Shown: positions 23,064 through 34,100 of the stretch, one piece after another | How the letters are laid out: each line of letters begins with the position of its first letter | Numbering within the stretch: the stretch's first letter is position 1 | From: Bacteroides sp. CAG:1076 | GTDB lineage: Bacteria; Bacteroidota; Bacteroidia; Bacteroidales; Bacteroidaceae | NCBI GenBank assembly: GCA_000436795.1 | Contig: HF993165.1 | Span: forward strand, 1-47,491 | Length of the DNA stretch: 47,491 nt | Direction of reading: 5' to 3' | Position numbers and translations under genes: made by a program | The notes under the pieces: generated by a model | What the model was told of the DNA's origin: nothing | What the model saw: only the letters and a program-made list of their open reading frames with translations | Database searches by the model: none

Positions 23064-24113
23064 TTAGTTAGTATCTTTCTTTTTTTCTGCTTGCTGTTTT
23101 GCTGTAGACAACATTCCACATGCAGCAAAAATATCTTCACCACGTGAAGCACGAATAGTTGCAAATACGCCGTGCTGTGTCAGATAGTCGCGGAATGCAA
23201 TCATAGCATCCATATCCGTACCTTCCAAATCAACATTCGGAATAGCATGAAAACGTATAAGATTGATACGGCAATCTAACCCACGCAGCAACTTTATCAG
23301 CTCTTTGGCATATATCATACTATCGTTCACTCCCTTGAACACAATATATTCAAAAGACAAACGACGTTGCTTACTAAAATCATAACGTTTAAGTATATCA
23401 ACGATTTCGGTAATGGAAAAAGCCTTCTCCGCCGGCATCAGTTCTCCACGCTGCGACGGGAACGGTGAATGCAAGCTGACGGCCAAATGGCAATCACTTT
23501 CTTCCAGAAAACGTTCCAGACCTTTCCGCAGTCCTACCGTCGATACGGTAATTCGTTTCGGACTCCATGCATAGCCATAATCAGCCGTAAGAATCTCCAA
23601 CGAACGTAACACTGCATCCAAATTATCAAAAGGTTCTCCCATTCCCATGAACACAATATTTGTCAAAGTATCACGTTCTGGTACAGAATATACCTGATTC
23701 AATATCTGCGATGGGGTCAGGCTATTAGTATATCCCTGTTTACCTGTCATACAAAATTTACAATTCATCTTACAGCCCACCTGCGATGAAACACACAATG
23801 TAGCACGATCATCATCAGGAATATACACGGATTCGATATAATCCCCCTCGGGAGTACAAAACAAATATTTTACGGTTCCATCCACCGAACGCATCTCGTG
23901 AACAGGTGGAGTTGCCCCTACTTCATAATTTTCTTTCAAACGTTCACGGTTCTTCAATGACAAGTTGGTCATCTCGTCTATCGAAAACACCTTTTTATCA
24001 TATAGCCATCCGGCGATTTGCTTTGCCGTAAAAGCAGGCATACCCAAATCGCGCACGATACATTGCAGCTCACTTAAAGTCTTTCCCAATAAGGGAGTTT
24101 TTAAATCTGTCAT
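23064..24113 (-). CDS. rlmN: Dual-specificity 23S rRNA/tRNA A2 methyltransferase
   Basis: A 349-residue radical-SAM enzyme that methylates C2 of A2503 in 23S rRNA and A37 of some tRNAs. The radical-SAM cluster motif is CKMNCKFC (about 114-121). FMGMGEPFDNLDAV is the RlmN/Cfr hallmark, and the two methyl-handling cysteines are the one before KMNC-type context and the C-terminal one in FAACGML (about 330). I chose ATG 24113, preceded by GGTGAAA, over the TTG at 24143, which adds a short non-homologous tail. It is the first gene of the long minus-strand operon, with its own -7 element. Confidence 0.94.
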   Translation of the reverse strand: MTDLKTPLLGKTLSELQCIVRDLGMPAFTAKQIAGWLYDKKVFSIDEMTNLSLKNRERLKENYEVGATPPVHEMRSVDGTVKYLFCTPEGDYIESVYIPDDDRATLCVSSQVGCKMNCKFCMTGKQGYTNSLTPSQILNQVYSVPERDTLTNIVFMGMGEPFDNLDAVLRSLEILTADYGYAWSPKRITVSTVGLRKGLERFLEESDCHLAVSLHSPFPSQRGELMPAEKAFSITEIVDILKRYDFSKQRRLSFEYIVFKGVNDSMIYAKELIKLLRGLDCRINLIRFHAIPNVDLEGTDMDAMIAFRDYLTQHGVFATIRASRGEDIFAACGMLSTAKQQAEKKKDTN

Positions 24114-24186
24114 TATTTCACCGTTTTTGCACAAGTTGAACAAATAATCTGTACAAAAGAATATTCCATTCTATACAATTAGCGCA

Positions 24187-24194
24187 CAAAGTTA
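24187..24194 (-). promoter_or_regulatory. -7 element of rlmN operon
   Basis: TAACTTTG on the minus strand matches TAnnTTTG; the leader to ATG 24113 would be about 65 nt. This promoter should drive up to nine genes. Confidence 0.6.
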
Positions 24195-24217
24195 GGCAAA
24201 AAATAAGATATATTGCC

Positions 24218-24225
24218 TATCTTTG
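24218..24225 (+). promoter_or_regulatory. -7 element of the glycosyltransferase operon
   Basis: TATCTTTG matches TAnnTTTG and lies 20 nt before ATG 24246, divergent from the rlmN promoter and only 23 nt from it. Confidence 0.65.
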
Positions 24226-24245
24226 TCCTTATAAATGTATTAAAT

Positions 24246-26657
24246 ATGAATAAAACAGTCACATGTTTTCTTCCTTACGGAAGTGAAAATCAATTTGATA
24301 AAACAATAGGCGAATTGCTGGCATGCCCCAGCATAGACCAGATATTCTTACTATCAGCACAGTCTGATACGAACATCAAACTGCCGGAAAGATGCCACCT
24401 TCTACCTGCATCACCAACCGATTCGACCGAAAGATATAAGCAAATAGCTCAGTACGCCAATACACCATACACGTTAATCTACACACAAGTACATAATTTC
24501 GAACTGGGTTATATGGCAATCGAACGCATGTGCGATTATCTTTCAGTGCCCCAATGCTGTATGGTATATGCCGATCATTACAAAATAGTAAAAGGAGAGA
24601 GAAAGCCTCATCCGGTCATCGACTACCAGTTGGGAAGCGTACGTGATGATTTTGACTTCGGTTCTTTACTTATGTTTCGTTCCGAGGCATTGAAAAAAGC
24701 TGTCGATGAAATAACATCCGAAGATGAATATCATTATTCTGCACTGTATGCCTTACGCCTGGCCTTATCACGGTATGGTGAGCTGACTCATATACGGGAG
24801 TATCTCTATACCGAAGCCGAAATAGATTTACGCAAATCTGGTGAAAAACAATTTGACTACGTAGACCCGCGCAACCGTCAAGTACAAATAGAGCGGGAAG
24901 TGGTTTTCACCCGGCACCTAAAGAAAAGTGGAACTTATCTTGCACCAACCCGATGTACCATAGATGTAAGTGAAGGAAATTTTCTTTACGAAGCTTCGGT
25001 CATTATACCGGTACGTAACCGCGCTCGTACTATCGACGATGCAATTCGTTCCGTACTGGAACAGAAAACCCGTTTTCCTTTTAACCTGATTATCATCGAT
25101 AATCACTCTACCGACGGAACAAGTGAAATTATCGAGCATTATAAAAATAATTCCAAAGTCATCCATCTGATACCTGAGCGGACTGATTTGGGAATAGGCG
25201 GATGCTGGAATTTAGGTATAAACCACGCACAATGCGGCCGTTTTGCCATACAGTTAGATAGCGATGATCTATATAGCAGTCCGGATACGCTGCAAACCAT
25301 TGTCGATAAATTCTATAAAGAACAATGCGCCATGGTCATCGGTTCTTATCGCATGACAGATTTTGCCTTACAAACTCTTCCTCCTGGAGTTATCGATCAT
25401 AAAGAATGGACAGACGAAAACGGGCATAACAATGCTTTACGCATCAATGGACTGGGAGCTCCCCGTGCATTCTACACTCCTCTCCTACGAAAGATTCGTG
25501 TACCGAACACCAGTTACGGAGAAGATTATGCACTCGGACTGGCCTTTTCACGTAGTTACCATATCGGACGTATCTACGATGTATTGTACTTATGCCGCCG
25601 ATGGGAAGGCAATTCCGACGCAGCACTAAGCATTGAGAAAGTCAACTTAAACAACAGTTATAAAGATAGTCTGCGTACCTTGGAAATGAAACTGCGCCAT
25701 GACATGAACAAGAAGAAACACCCCGGTGAGCTTTTCTTTGAAAGTCAATTAGCTAAATGGCAGACAGCACGAACCAACCACGAAGCACTTGACAAAATAG
25801 AAACGCGTACGTTCCATTTGAATGGTAATACGATAACCGTACAATTCAATCCGGCACGGGCTGTTTCTACATGTGCTAAAATCGACAAGGCATCGATAGA
25901 AGCACGTCCTTGCTTCTTATGTTCCGAAAACAAGCCTAAGGGACAAGATGAAATCATTATTTCATTAAACGAACCTTTCAGCTTACGCGTAAACCCTTAT
26001 CCGATACTTCATGGACATCTTACAATCTCCAGTTTGAAGCATCAGGACCAGATACTTGCCGACAAGACAGAACGTCAGCTTCCCGGTGGATTAGTAAATT
26101 GGCTTGAAACACATTTTGAACCCGGATATGCTGTATTCTACAACGGTGCAAAATGTGGAGCTTCCGCCCCCGACCATTTCCATTTTCAAGCTGTACTGCA
26201 AAATGATATTCCTTTGATTCGCCAATGGGATAAACTAATGCCTACAGCTGTCTGTACAAAAGAGCAAAACATGGTTAACGGAAGTAGATGTCGTTCTTAT
26301 CAGATAACCAATTATATCTGCCCGATTCAGGCTTTTGTTACTGACCAATCTATGACAACAAGTCCGGAACTGATAGAAGAATATCTGCATACCCTTCCAA
26401 TACATGACGGAGAATATGAACCCAGATATAATCTGTTTGCGTGGAACGACCCCGTACGCGGTTTCACCGTAGTATACCTTCCACGAGAGAAACATCGTCC
26501 GGCCTGCTATACAGCATCCGGCAATGCACAGATTCTTGTCAGCCCCGGAGCACTTGACATGGCAGGTTTATTGGTTACTCCCCGAAAGGAAGATTTTGAC
26601 AAAATAACAGAACAAGATATCTTACAAATATATAAAGAAGTATCATACAGCAATTAA
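24246..26657 (+). CDS. GT2 glycosyltransferase fused to DUF4922 (GalT-like) domain
   Basis: An 803-residue cytoplasmic fusion. Residues 1-240 resemble a degenerate GT-A fold ([14 protein letters not shown]...). Residues about 250-480 are a family-2 glycosyltransferase: [36 protein letters not shown] and metal motif QLDSDDLY. Residues about 510-800 are a HIT/GalT-like DUF4922 domain with [22 protein letters not shown] and APDHFHFQ, where the paired His recall the HPHxQ catalytic motif of hexose-1-phosphate uridylyltransferases. Start set at ATG 24246; the TTG at 24213 precedes the promoter element. It leads a three-gene operon with SpoIID-like and AmpG-like genes. Substrates unknown. Confidence 0.87.
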   Translation: MNKTVTCFLPYGSENQFDKTIGELLACPSIDQIFLLSAQSDTNIKLPERCHLLPASPTDSTERYKQIAQYANTPYTLIYTQVHNFELGYMAIERMCDYLSVPQCCMVYADHYKIVKGERKPHPVIDYQLGSVRDDFDFGSLLMFRSEALKKAVDEITSEDEYHYSALYALRLALSRYGELTHIREYLYTEAEIDLRKSGEKQFDYVDPRNRQVQIEREVVFTRHLKKSGTYLAPTRCTIDVSEGNFLYEASVIIPVRNRARTIDDAIRSVLEQKTRFPFNLIIIDNHSTDGTSEIIEHYKNNSKVIHLIPERTDLGIGGCWNLGINHAQCGRFAIQLDSDDLYSSPDTLQTIVDKFYKEQCAMVIGSYRMTDFALQTLPPGVIDHKEWTDENGHNNALRINGLGAPRAFYTPLLRKIRVPNTSYGEDYALGLAFSRSYHIGRIYDVLYLCRRWEGNSDAALSIEKVNLNNSYKDSLRTLEMKLRHDMNKKKHPGELFFESQLAKWQTARTNHEALDKIETRTFHLNGNTITVQFNPARAVSTCAKIDKASIEARPCFLCSENKPKGQDEIIISLNEPFSLRVNPYPILHGHLTISSLKHQDQILADKTERQLPGGLVNWLETHFEPGYAVFYNGAKCGASAPDHFHFQAVLQNDIPLIRQWDKLMPTAVCTKEQNMVNGSRCRSYQITNYICPIQAFVTDQSMTTSPELIEEYLHTLPIHDGEYEPRYNLFAWNDPVRGFTVVYLPREKHRPACYTASGNAQILVSPGALDMAGLLVTPRKEDFDKITEQDILQIYKEVSYSN

Positions 26658-26670
26658 CACTTAGCGCATC

Positions 26671-27984
26671 ATGAAAGAACCAGAAATAAGCGTGGGCATT
26701 GTCAATGCTCAAGAGATTCATTTTACACTCAATTCACATTTCCTGGCGAAAGGTGAAACTGTTACCGGCAATCAGGTTGTGTCTTTTGATGAAGGAGGAA
26801 TCTTGTGGAACGGCAACGTATACCGTGAGCTTACCTTCACACCCGTAGAAGACGAGGCCTCTTTCTCCTTGTATGATGTAACCATTGGCATCAATTTTCA
26901 TTGGGAACGTCAGGAAACTCAGCACTTCAACGGTACGCTCAAGTTGGTAGTGGACGAAGGAAAGATTACAGCCATCAATATTCTGCCGGCCGAGGATTAC
27001 CTCATCAGCGTCATTTCGTCCGAGATGAATGCCACCTCCTCTCCTGAATTTCTAAAGGCTCATGCCGTCATTTCCAGAAGCTGGCTGCTTGCCCAGATAG
27101 AGAAGCGTAAAGCGATGAGCAAACACGACAACGGATTCTTTTCTTTCATCAAGACTGATACTGAATATATCCGGTGGTACGATCGCGAAGACCATACCAT
27201 ATTCGACGTATGTGCCGACGATCACTGCCAGCGCTACCAAGGCATAACAAAAGCATCCAACAAGAGTGTTGTCGAAGCAGTCAAAGCAACACAAGGTCAG
27301 GTACTGATGTATAAAAACAGCATCTGCGATGCACGCTTCTCCAAATGCTGTGGAGGAGTAAGCGAAGTATTCAACACTTGCTGGGAAGATAAGAATTATC
27401 CATACCTGAGTGCGGTACGTGATACAAAGGAAGAAGGAGTATTGCCCGATCTGACTTTGGAGAGTGAAGCAGAAAAGTGGATACGAAGCACTCCTGAGAG
27501 CTTCTGTTATACAAACGACAAGGCGATTATCTCACAGATTCTAAACAACTACGATCAGGAAACAACTAACTTCTACCGCTGGAAAGTCCGCTACACACAA
27601 GAGGAACTTTCCGAATTGATTCGTAGTAACACAAAGAACGACTATGGAAAAATAATCGATCTCATCCCTGTAGAACGAGGAAAATCGGGGCGCATTTGCA
27701 AGCTGAAAATAGTTGGTACCGAAAAGACACTTATCATAGGAAAAGAGCTGGAAATACGCCGCACACTATCTCCTACTCATTTGTTCAGCTCAGCCTTTAT
27801 CGTGGATAAAGGAGAAACTGATGCCAATGGCGTACCTGCATGGTTCGAGCTCACTGGAGCCGGATGGGGACATGGTGTAGGTCTCTGTCAAATTGGAGCA
27901 GCTGTTATGGGTGAGCAAGGCTATAACTACAATGAAATCCTGCTTCATTATTATAAAGGAGCAGATATAAGAAAACTATATTAA
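26671..27984 (+). CDS. SpoIID/LytB-domain protein without signal peptide
   Basis: A 437-residue SpoIID/LytB-family protein. Family stretches are ILPAEDYLISVISSEMNATSSPEFLKAHAVISRSW (described at about 105-140, catalytic Glu within the SSEM region), SKCCGGVSEVFNTCW (about 226-240) and the closing GAGWGHGVGLCQIGAAVMG (about 393-411). SpoIID cleaves peptidoglycan glycan strands as a lytic transglycosylase. Unlike most relatives it starts MKEPEISVGIVNAQ with no signal peptide or membrane helix, so it is predicted to be cytoplasmic. It lies 13 nt after the glycosyltransferase gene and 10 nt before an AmpG-like permease, which suggests action on imported muropeptides. Confidence 0.88.
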   Translation: MKEPEISVGIVNAQEIHFTLNSHFLAKGETVTGNQVVSFDEGGILWNGNVYRELTFTPVEDEASFSLYDVTIGINFHWERQETQHFNGTLKLVVDEGKITAINILPAEDYLISVISSEMNATSSPEFLKAHAVISRSWLLAQIEKRKAMSKHDNGFFSFIKTDTEYIRWYDREDHTIFDVCADDHCQRYQGITKASNKSVVEAVKATQGQVLMYKNSICDARFSKCCGGVSEVFNTCWEDKNYPYLSAVRDTKEEGVLPDLTLESEAEKWIRSTPESFCYTNDKAIISQILNNYDQETTNFYRWKVRYTQEELSELIRSNTKNDYGKIIDLIPVERGKSGRICKLKIVGTEKTLIIGKELEIRRTLSPTHLFSSAFIVDKGETDANGVPAWFELTGAGWGHGVGLCQIGAAVMGEQGYNYNEILLHYYKGADIRKLY

Positions 27985-27994
27985 TATTTCCATC

Positions 27995-29266
27995 ATGAAA
28001 AAGCAATCCCCCTGGTCGTGGGTCCCGACGCTGTATTTTGCCGAAGGATTACCTTACATAGCAGTCATGACTCTATCACTTGTCATGTATAAGCGCATGG
28101 GCATCTCGAATGCCGAAGTTGCTCTCTATACAAGCTGGCTGAACCTGCCATGGGTTATCAAACCGTTATGGAGTCCGTTTGTCGATTTACTCCGTACCAA
28201 GCGCTGGTGGATAACACTCATGCAGTTGCTCATCGGAGCCGGACTGGCGGGAATTGCTTTCACTATTCCTACCGAACATTTTTTCCAGACAACGCTTGCT
28301 ATCTTCTGGCTTATGGCCTTTAGCTCAGCAACACACGACATTGCTGCCGACGGATTCTATATGCTGGGACTGAACAGTCACGAACAAGCTTTATTTGTCG
28401 GTATACGAAGCACCTTCTATCGCATCGCAACGATTGCCGGACAAGGATTGCTGGTCATGATTGCCGGATATTTGGAAAAGACCAGTGCAAATATTCCTTA
28501 TGCATGGAGCATCACCTTTCTTGTTCTGGCCGGCATATTTCTTGCCTTATGGCTCTATCATTCCTTTATACTGCCACGTCCGGCAAGCGACAAGGCTGCG
28601 GCAAAGACATCTGCATCGGGATTATTTAAAGAATTTCTGCTGACATTCCGTTCGTTTTTCAGAAAGGATCAAGCAGGCATTGCCATTCTATTCATGTTGC
28701 TATACCGCCTGCCAGAAGCCCAACTGGCAAAGATGAGTATACCTTTCCTGCTCGATCCGGTTTCAAAAGGAGGCTTGGGCATGACAACCGAACAAATAGG
28801 ATTTACCCAGGGTACTATCGGAATCATCGGACTTACACTGGGAGGCATACTGGGAGGTATGGCTGTGGCACGACATGGATTGAAGCAATGGCTATGGTAC
28901 ATGGTGTGGGCAATATCACTTCCTGATCTGGTTTATGTTTTTCTAAGCTATTTTCCGGAAACAAACCTGCTGTGGATCAATGTCTGCATTTTCATCGAAC
29001 AGTTCGGCTACGGATTCGGTTTCACGGCATACATGCTGTATCTTATTTATTTTTCTCGGGGAAACCACAGTACAGCACACTACGCTATCTGTACTGCTTT
29101 CATGGCACTGGGTATGATGCTTCCCGGCATGATAGCCGGATGGATGCAGGAGCTTCTGGGGTATCAGCATTTCTTCCTCTGGATCATGGTATGTTGTGCC
29201 GCTACTTTCGGCGTAACTGCTCTATTGAAAATAGACCCTGAATTTGGAAAAAAGCAAGCCGAATAA
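27995..29266 (+). CDS. AmpG-like MFS permease
   Basis: A 423-residue, 12-helix MFS transporter. WSWVPTLYFAEGLPYIAVMTLSLVMYKRMGIS at the N-terminus, TSWLNLPWVIKPLWSPFVD (about 46-64) and THDIAADGFYML (about 112-123) are characteristic of AmpG and the related acetyl-CoA transporter branch. AmpG imports anhydro-muropeptides across the inner membrane. The SpoIID gene immediately upstream supports a peptidoglycan-fragment substrate, though a siderophore or other substrate is possible in this branch. It is the last gene of its operon and ends at a shared bidirectional terminator. Confidence 0.87.
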   Translation: MKKQSPWSWVPTLYFAEGLPYIAVMTLSLVMYKRMGISNAEVALYTSWLNLPWVIKPLWSPFVDLLRTKRWWITLMQLLIGAGLAGIAFTIPTEHFFQTTLAIFWLMAFSSATHDIAADGFYMLGLNSHEQALFVGIRSTFYRIATIAGQGLLVMIAGYLEKTSANIPYAWSITFLVLAGIFLALWLYHSFILPRPASDKAAAKTSASGLFKEFLLTFRSFFRKDQAGIAILFMLLYRLPEAQLAKMSIPFLLDPVSKGGLGMTTEQIGFTQGTIGIIGLTLGGILGGMAVARHGLKQWLWYMVWAISLPDLVYVFLSYFPETNLLWINVCIFIEQFGYGFGFTAYMLYLIYFSRGNHSTAHYAICTAFMALGMMLPGMIAGWMQELLGYQHFFLWIMVCCAATFGVTALLKIDPEFGKKQAE

Positions 29267-29290
29267 ACAGTTTTCCAAAACATGCTGACA

Positions 29291-29346
29291 AATAAGAAAA
29301 AACATCACCGGGAATTGCTGAATTTCCGGTGATGTTTTTTCTTATT
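29291..29346. terminator. Bidirectional terminator between AmpG-like and ABC-F genes
   Basis: A long stem pairs AAGAAAAAACATCACCGG with CCGGTGATGTTTTTTCTT around a short loop. A and T flanks give T runs on both strands. Confidence 0.92.
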
Positions 29347-29383
29347 CATGGTGATGAATATAATACACGTATTTATAAAATCA

Positions 29384-31024
29384 TCAATTCTTTCTTTCCA
29401 GTTCTCGCAGACTTTCCATTTTCTTAGCTTCAAGAAACTCATAGATGCCACACAAATGTTCTTTCACACGCTGATTGCCGAATTCGTATACCTTCGAAAC
29501 CAGCCCGTCCAAGAAATCACGATCGTGCGATACCACAATCAGTGTTCCGTCGAAATCCATCAGTGCCTGCTTCAAAATATCTTTTGTCTTCATGTCAAGA
29601 TGATTGGTAGGCTCATCCAGAATCAGCAGATTTACGGGTTCGAGCAACAACTTGATCATTGCAAGACGAGTACGTTCTCCTCCCGAAAGCACTTTTACTT
29701 TCTTCATCGACTCCTCCGGCCCGCCAAACATAAAGGCTCCAAGCAGGTCGCGTATCTTGTTTCGGATTTCCCCTTTTGCCACATCATCGATTGTCTGAAA
29801 GACGGTCAGATTTTCATCCAGCAAAGAAGCCTGATTTTGTGCAAAGTAACCAATCTGCACATTGTGCCCCAGTGTCAATGTTCCCTCATGTTCTATCTCT
29901 CCCATGATACATTTTACCAATGTAGACTTACCTTCTCCGTTTTTCCCGACAAAGGCTACTTTATCGCCACGTTCTATCGTGAGATTAGCATTACGGAAAA
30001 CAACGTGGTCACCATACGTCTTGCCCACTCCTTCCATAATGACCGGATAACTTCCGCTTCGGGGAGAAGGCGGAAATTTAAGCCGGAGTGCAGAAGTATC
30101 TTCTTCATCAACCTCAATAAGTTCCAGCTTCTCCAGCATCTTCACACGGCTTTGTACCTGAAGAGTCTTACTGTATGTTCCCTTGAAACGTTCGATAAAA
30201 TCTTTCGTTTCCTGAATCATCTTCTGCTGCTCCTCGTATTGCTTCATCTGTTGTTCGCGACGTTCTTTACGCAATACAAGATACTGTGAATAGTTTACCT
30301 TATAATCGTAGATACGCCCCATTGTCACTTCGATGGTACGTGTAGTAATATTGTCGACAAACTTACGGTCGTGACTGATAACGACTACTGCCTTGGCACT
30401 ATTAATCAGAAATTCTTCCAGCCAGCCGATAGACTCAATGTCCAGATGATTGGTCGGCTCGTCCAGCAACAACACATCCGGATTCTGCAACAGCAACTTG
30501 GCCAGCTCGATACGCATGCGCCATCCTCCGCTGAAATCGCTGGTAGGACGGTTAAAGTCTTCACGCACAAAACCAAGTCCGAGCAAAGCTTTCTCTACGT
30601 CTTCTTCAAAATGAGTCATATCGATGGCGTAAAACTTCTCGCTCATCGCAGCAACTTTTTCTATCAGTTCCATGTACGAATCACTCTCGTAGTCGGTACG
30701 GGTAGCCAATTCGTTATTCATGCGTTCTATTTCTTCCTCCATTTCACGAAGGTGAGCAAAAGCCTGCGATGCTTCCTCGAACACCGTACGTCCGTCTTCT
30801 GTCATCAGATGCTGAGGCAGATAAGCAACCACACAGTCTTTGGGCGCTGTTACCTTTCCACGTGTTGGCTGGCGTACTCCGGCCAATATTTTCAACAAAG
30901 TCGATTTTCCAGCCCCATTCTTTCCCATCAGGGCAATACGGTCTCTTTCATTAATCTGAAAACTAATGTCACTAAATAAGGTGGTTCCGCCAAACTCGAC
31001 GGTAAGTCCATCTACTGAAATCAT
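29384..31024 (-). CDS. ABC-F family ribosome-associated ATPase
   Basis: A 546-residue soluble protein with two ABC domains and no membrane segment. The first Walker A is MGKNGAGKSTLLK (about 33-45), with signature SGGWRMRIELAK and LLLDEPTNHLD. The second has VGKNGEGKSTLVK (about 350), LSGGERTRLAM and LILDEPTNHLD. A charged interdomain linker (about 240-300, RKERREQQMKQYEEQQK) is the P-site tRNA-interaction motif region typical of ABC-F. Such proteins (EttA, Uup, YfmR types) act on stalled ribosomes, and some give antibiotic resistance. It resembles housekeeping Uup/YfmR-like members more than resistance types. Its promoter is unclear. Confidence 0.92.
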   Translation of the reverse strand: MISVDGLTVEFGGTTLFSDISFQINERDRIALMGKNGAGKSTLLKILAGVRQPTRGKVTAPKDCVVAYLPQHLMTEDGRTVFEEASQAFAHLREMEEEIERMNNELATRTDYESDSYMELIEKVAAMSEKFYAIDMTHFEEDVEKALLGLGFVREDFNRPTSDFSGGWRMRIELAKLLLQNPDVLLLDEPTNHLDIESIGWLEEFLINSAKAVVVISHDRKFVDNITTRTIEVTMGRIYDYKVNYSQYLVLRKERREQQMKQYEEQQKMIQETKDFIERFKGTYSKTLQVQSRVKMLEKLELIEVDEEDTSALRLKFPPSPRSGSYPVIMEGVGKTYGDHVVFRNANLTIERGDKVAFVGKNGEGKSTLVKCIMGEIEHEGTLTLGHNVQIGYFAQNQASLLDENLTVFQTIDDVAKGEIRNKIRDLLGAFMFGGPEESMKKVKVLSGGERTRLAMIKLLLEPVNLLILDEPTNHLDMKTKDILKQALMDFDGTLIVVSHDRDFLDGLVSKVYEFGNQRVKEHLCGIYEFLEAKKMESLRELERKN

Positions 31025-31175
31025 AAAATTTTACGTCTTAGTATATAAATTACATCATTTAATTCAAAAAAGCAGAGAAGCCTTCCCGCCAGTTTTATCT
31101 TCATCGCCTGCTCCTTACACAACATCTTCTATCCGATATCCGAATAAACAAATGCCTTGCGAACCCCGTTCCCTA

Positions 31176-34100
31176 TCAAGAACCCAGACTCACAATTTCC
31201 TGCAAGATACGGACTGCCGAATCCACATCGTTTATGTCCTTTACGGTCATGCTGCGTCGTCCGTTCTGTTCACGCAAGTTGCATACCCGCGGATACTTTG
31301 CCATGTAATCGATAATCTTACCGAAAGCTGCACTCTGATAATACGGACTATCCGGATTGCTTACAAAATAAAGAATCATCTTACCACCCTTCAGCACAGC
31401 CTTCTCTACACCAAGGCGCTTTGCCAGACGACGGAGAGGTACAATACGGATCAGTTCTTCGCCTTCGGGCGGAATCTTGCCAAAGCGGTCTACCAGACGA
31501 GCCTTGAAAGCCTCCACATCCCGGTCGAGTTCCAATTTATCCAGCTCACGATAAAGCAACATTCGTTCACTGCTGCTCGGAATATATTCGTTGGGGAACA
31601 ACAATTCCAGATCACTTTCCACGGTACATTCGTCAACGAAATCTTCGCCGCTGATCTTTTCCTCTCCAGCCTTAATCTCATCGGCATAAAGATCGGCAAA
31701 CTCATCATTCTTCAGTTCCGTCACAGCTTCCGACAGAATCTTCTGATAAGTTTCATAACCCAGGTCGGCAATAAAGCCACTCTGTTCGGCTCCCAGCATA
31801 TTACCGGCACCACGAATATCCAGGTCCTGCATGGCAATATGTATACCACTTCCCAGATCGCTGAAATTTTCGATAGCCTGAAGACGGCGCTTGGCTTCGG
31901 GAGTCAAAGACGATAAAGGAGGAGCCAGCAAATAACAGAAAGCCTTTTTGTTACTTCGTCCCACACGTCCGCGCATCTGATGCAAGTCACTCAGACCGAA
32001 ATTCTGTGCCTGATTGATAATAATCGTATTGGCATTCGGAATATCAATTCCACTCTCGATAATGGTAGTGGCAAGCAGCACATCGTAATCATAATTCACG
32101 AAACCGAAGATAATCTTTTCCAGCTCTTCGGGTTGCATCTGTCCATGACCGATACAAACACGGCAATCCGGAATGTTACGCACGATCATTGCTTTCAGTT
32201 CCGCCAAGTTCTGTATACGGTTATTCACAAAGAACACCTGACCGTTGCGGCTCATTTCAAAGTTAATCGCTTCGGTAATGATTTCTTCGTTAAACGTATG
32301 CACCTCGGTCTGTATCGGATAACGGTTGGGTGGCGGAGTCTGGATAACCGACAAGTCACGAGCTCCCATCAACGAGAACTGAAGTGTACGCGGAATCGGT
32401 GTAGCCGTCATGGTAAGGGTATCTACATTCACCTTAATCTGACGCAGTTTTTCTTTCACACTCACTCCGAACTTCTGCTCCTCATCCACAATCAGCAAGC
32501 CCAAGTCGTGAAACTTCACACTCTTACCGATAATCTTATGTGTGCCTATCAATATATTGATCGTACCTGCTTCCAGTTCCTTCAGGATGCGGGACGTATC
32601 TTTCGCCGTACGGGCACGACTCAGATATTCCACTTTGCAAGGCATTCCTTCCAGACGCTTGCAGAAAGTCTGATAGTGCTGATAAGCCAGTACCGTAGTC
32701 GGTACAAGCACAGCAACCTGCTTATTGTCGGCTACAGCCTTGAAGGCAGCACGTATGGCAACCTCCGTCTTTCCAAAGCCGACATCACCACACACCAGAC
32801 GGTCCATCGGACGATCGCTTTCCATATCTGCCTTTACCTCTTGAGTAGCCTTCAGCTGGTCGGGAGTATCTTCATAAATAAAGCTTGCCTCCAGCTCATG
32901 CTGCAAAAAGCTGTCGGGACTATACTTGAAGCCTTTTTCCTGCTTACGCTGCGAATAGAGTTTTATCAGGTCGCGAGCGATATCCTTAATCTTGGTCTTA
33001 GTACGTTCCTTTATTTTCTCCCATGCTCCCGTACCCAGCTTACTGATACGAGGCTGCTCGCCTTCCTTACCCTTGTATTTGGAAATTTTATGCAGAGAAT
33101 GAATGGAAACAAACACAACATCATCATTCTGATACACCAGTTTGATGACTTCCTGCGTAGTATTTCCATTCGGAATACGTACCAGTCCGGCAAACTTTCC
33201 GATACCGTGATCGATATGTACTACATAGTCGCCCGGCTCGAACATATTCAGTTCCTTCAGTGAAAGTGCAACCTTTCCACTTCTCGCCTTATCACTGCGC
33301 AAATTATATTTATGGAAACGGTCGAATATCTGATGATCGGTAAAAATACAGCAATGCAACGTATGGTCGATGAATCCCTCGTGCAAGGTGCGGTCTACAG
33401 CCGTAAAATCAATTTTATCGCCTCGTTCACGGAAAATATCGACCAGACGGTCGGTTTGTTTTACACTGTCAGAACAAATGTATAAAGTATATCCCCGTTG
33501 CAGGTAATCCGTAAAGGTACTTGCCACCAAATCAAAGTTCTTATGGAAAATAGGCTGGACGGATGTTTCGAACTTCAGCGTTGCCTGAGGTGTCCCGACC
33601 GCCTTATGTCCGAAATCAATTCGCCGGAAATCCAGTGATTCCGTCGTAAATTCCGATCCGTCTATCAGCTTACGTTCCAGATTCATCAAGTCGGTCTGTT
33701 CGCCTTCGTAAGCGGTCAGTGCCTGTGGAGAAAGCGCCTCATCGTGTACTGTCTGAATGCGCTCACGAACCCACAACAGATCTTTTACCCATAAAACGGT
33801 TTCACGTGGGATAAAGCTCAGGAAACTAATATCACCATCTACAGCCTGTGCCAGTTCCGGAACAATGCTCACGGAATCTTTCTTCTCGCGCGACAGCTGG
33901 CTTTCGACCTCAAAAGTTCGTATACTATCTATTTCATCACCGAAAAAGTCTATTCGGTAAGGATATTCAGAAGCGAAAGAATAAACATCGATTATACTTC
34001 CACGTGTAGCAAACTGCCCCGGCTCGTATACATAGTCTACATGTTCAAAACCATAATCGGATAGCGTCTTGGTTATTTCCTCAGTATCAATATGCTGTCC

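Noticed and set aside
24213..24245. TTG-initiated N-terminal extension of the GT2 fusion
   Set aside because: The extension spans the -7 promoter element at 24218-24225, so it would not be on the transcript; ATG 24246 fits better.
29348..30289. 313-codon open frame on the plus strand
   Set aside because: Antisense to the ABC-F gene with both Walker motifs intact on the other strand; no start signal or recognisable family.
29384..31024. Antibiotic-resistance ABC-F protein
   Set aside because: No long resistance-type extension of the interdomain linker is evident and the context is housekeeping (mfd), so I call it a general ABC-F ATPase.
31980..33263. 427-codon open frame on the plus strand
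   Set aside because: It lies wholly antisense to mfd, whose domains are intact; the translated product is His- and Tyr-rich with no domain, as expected of a shadow frame.
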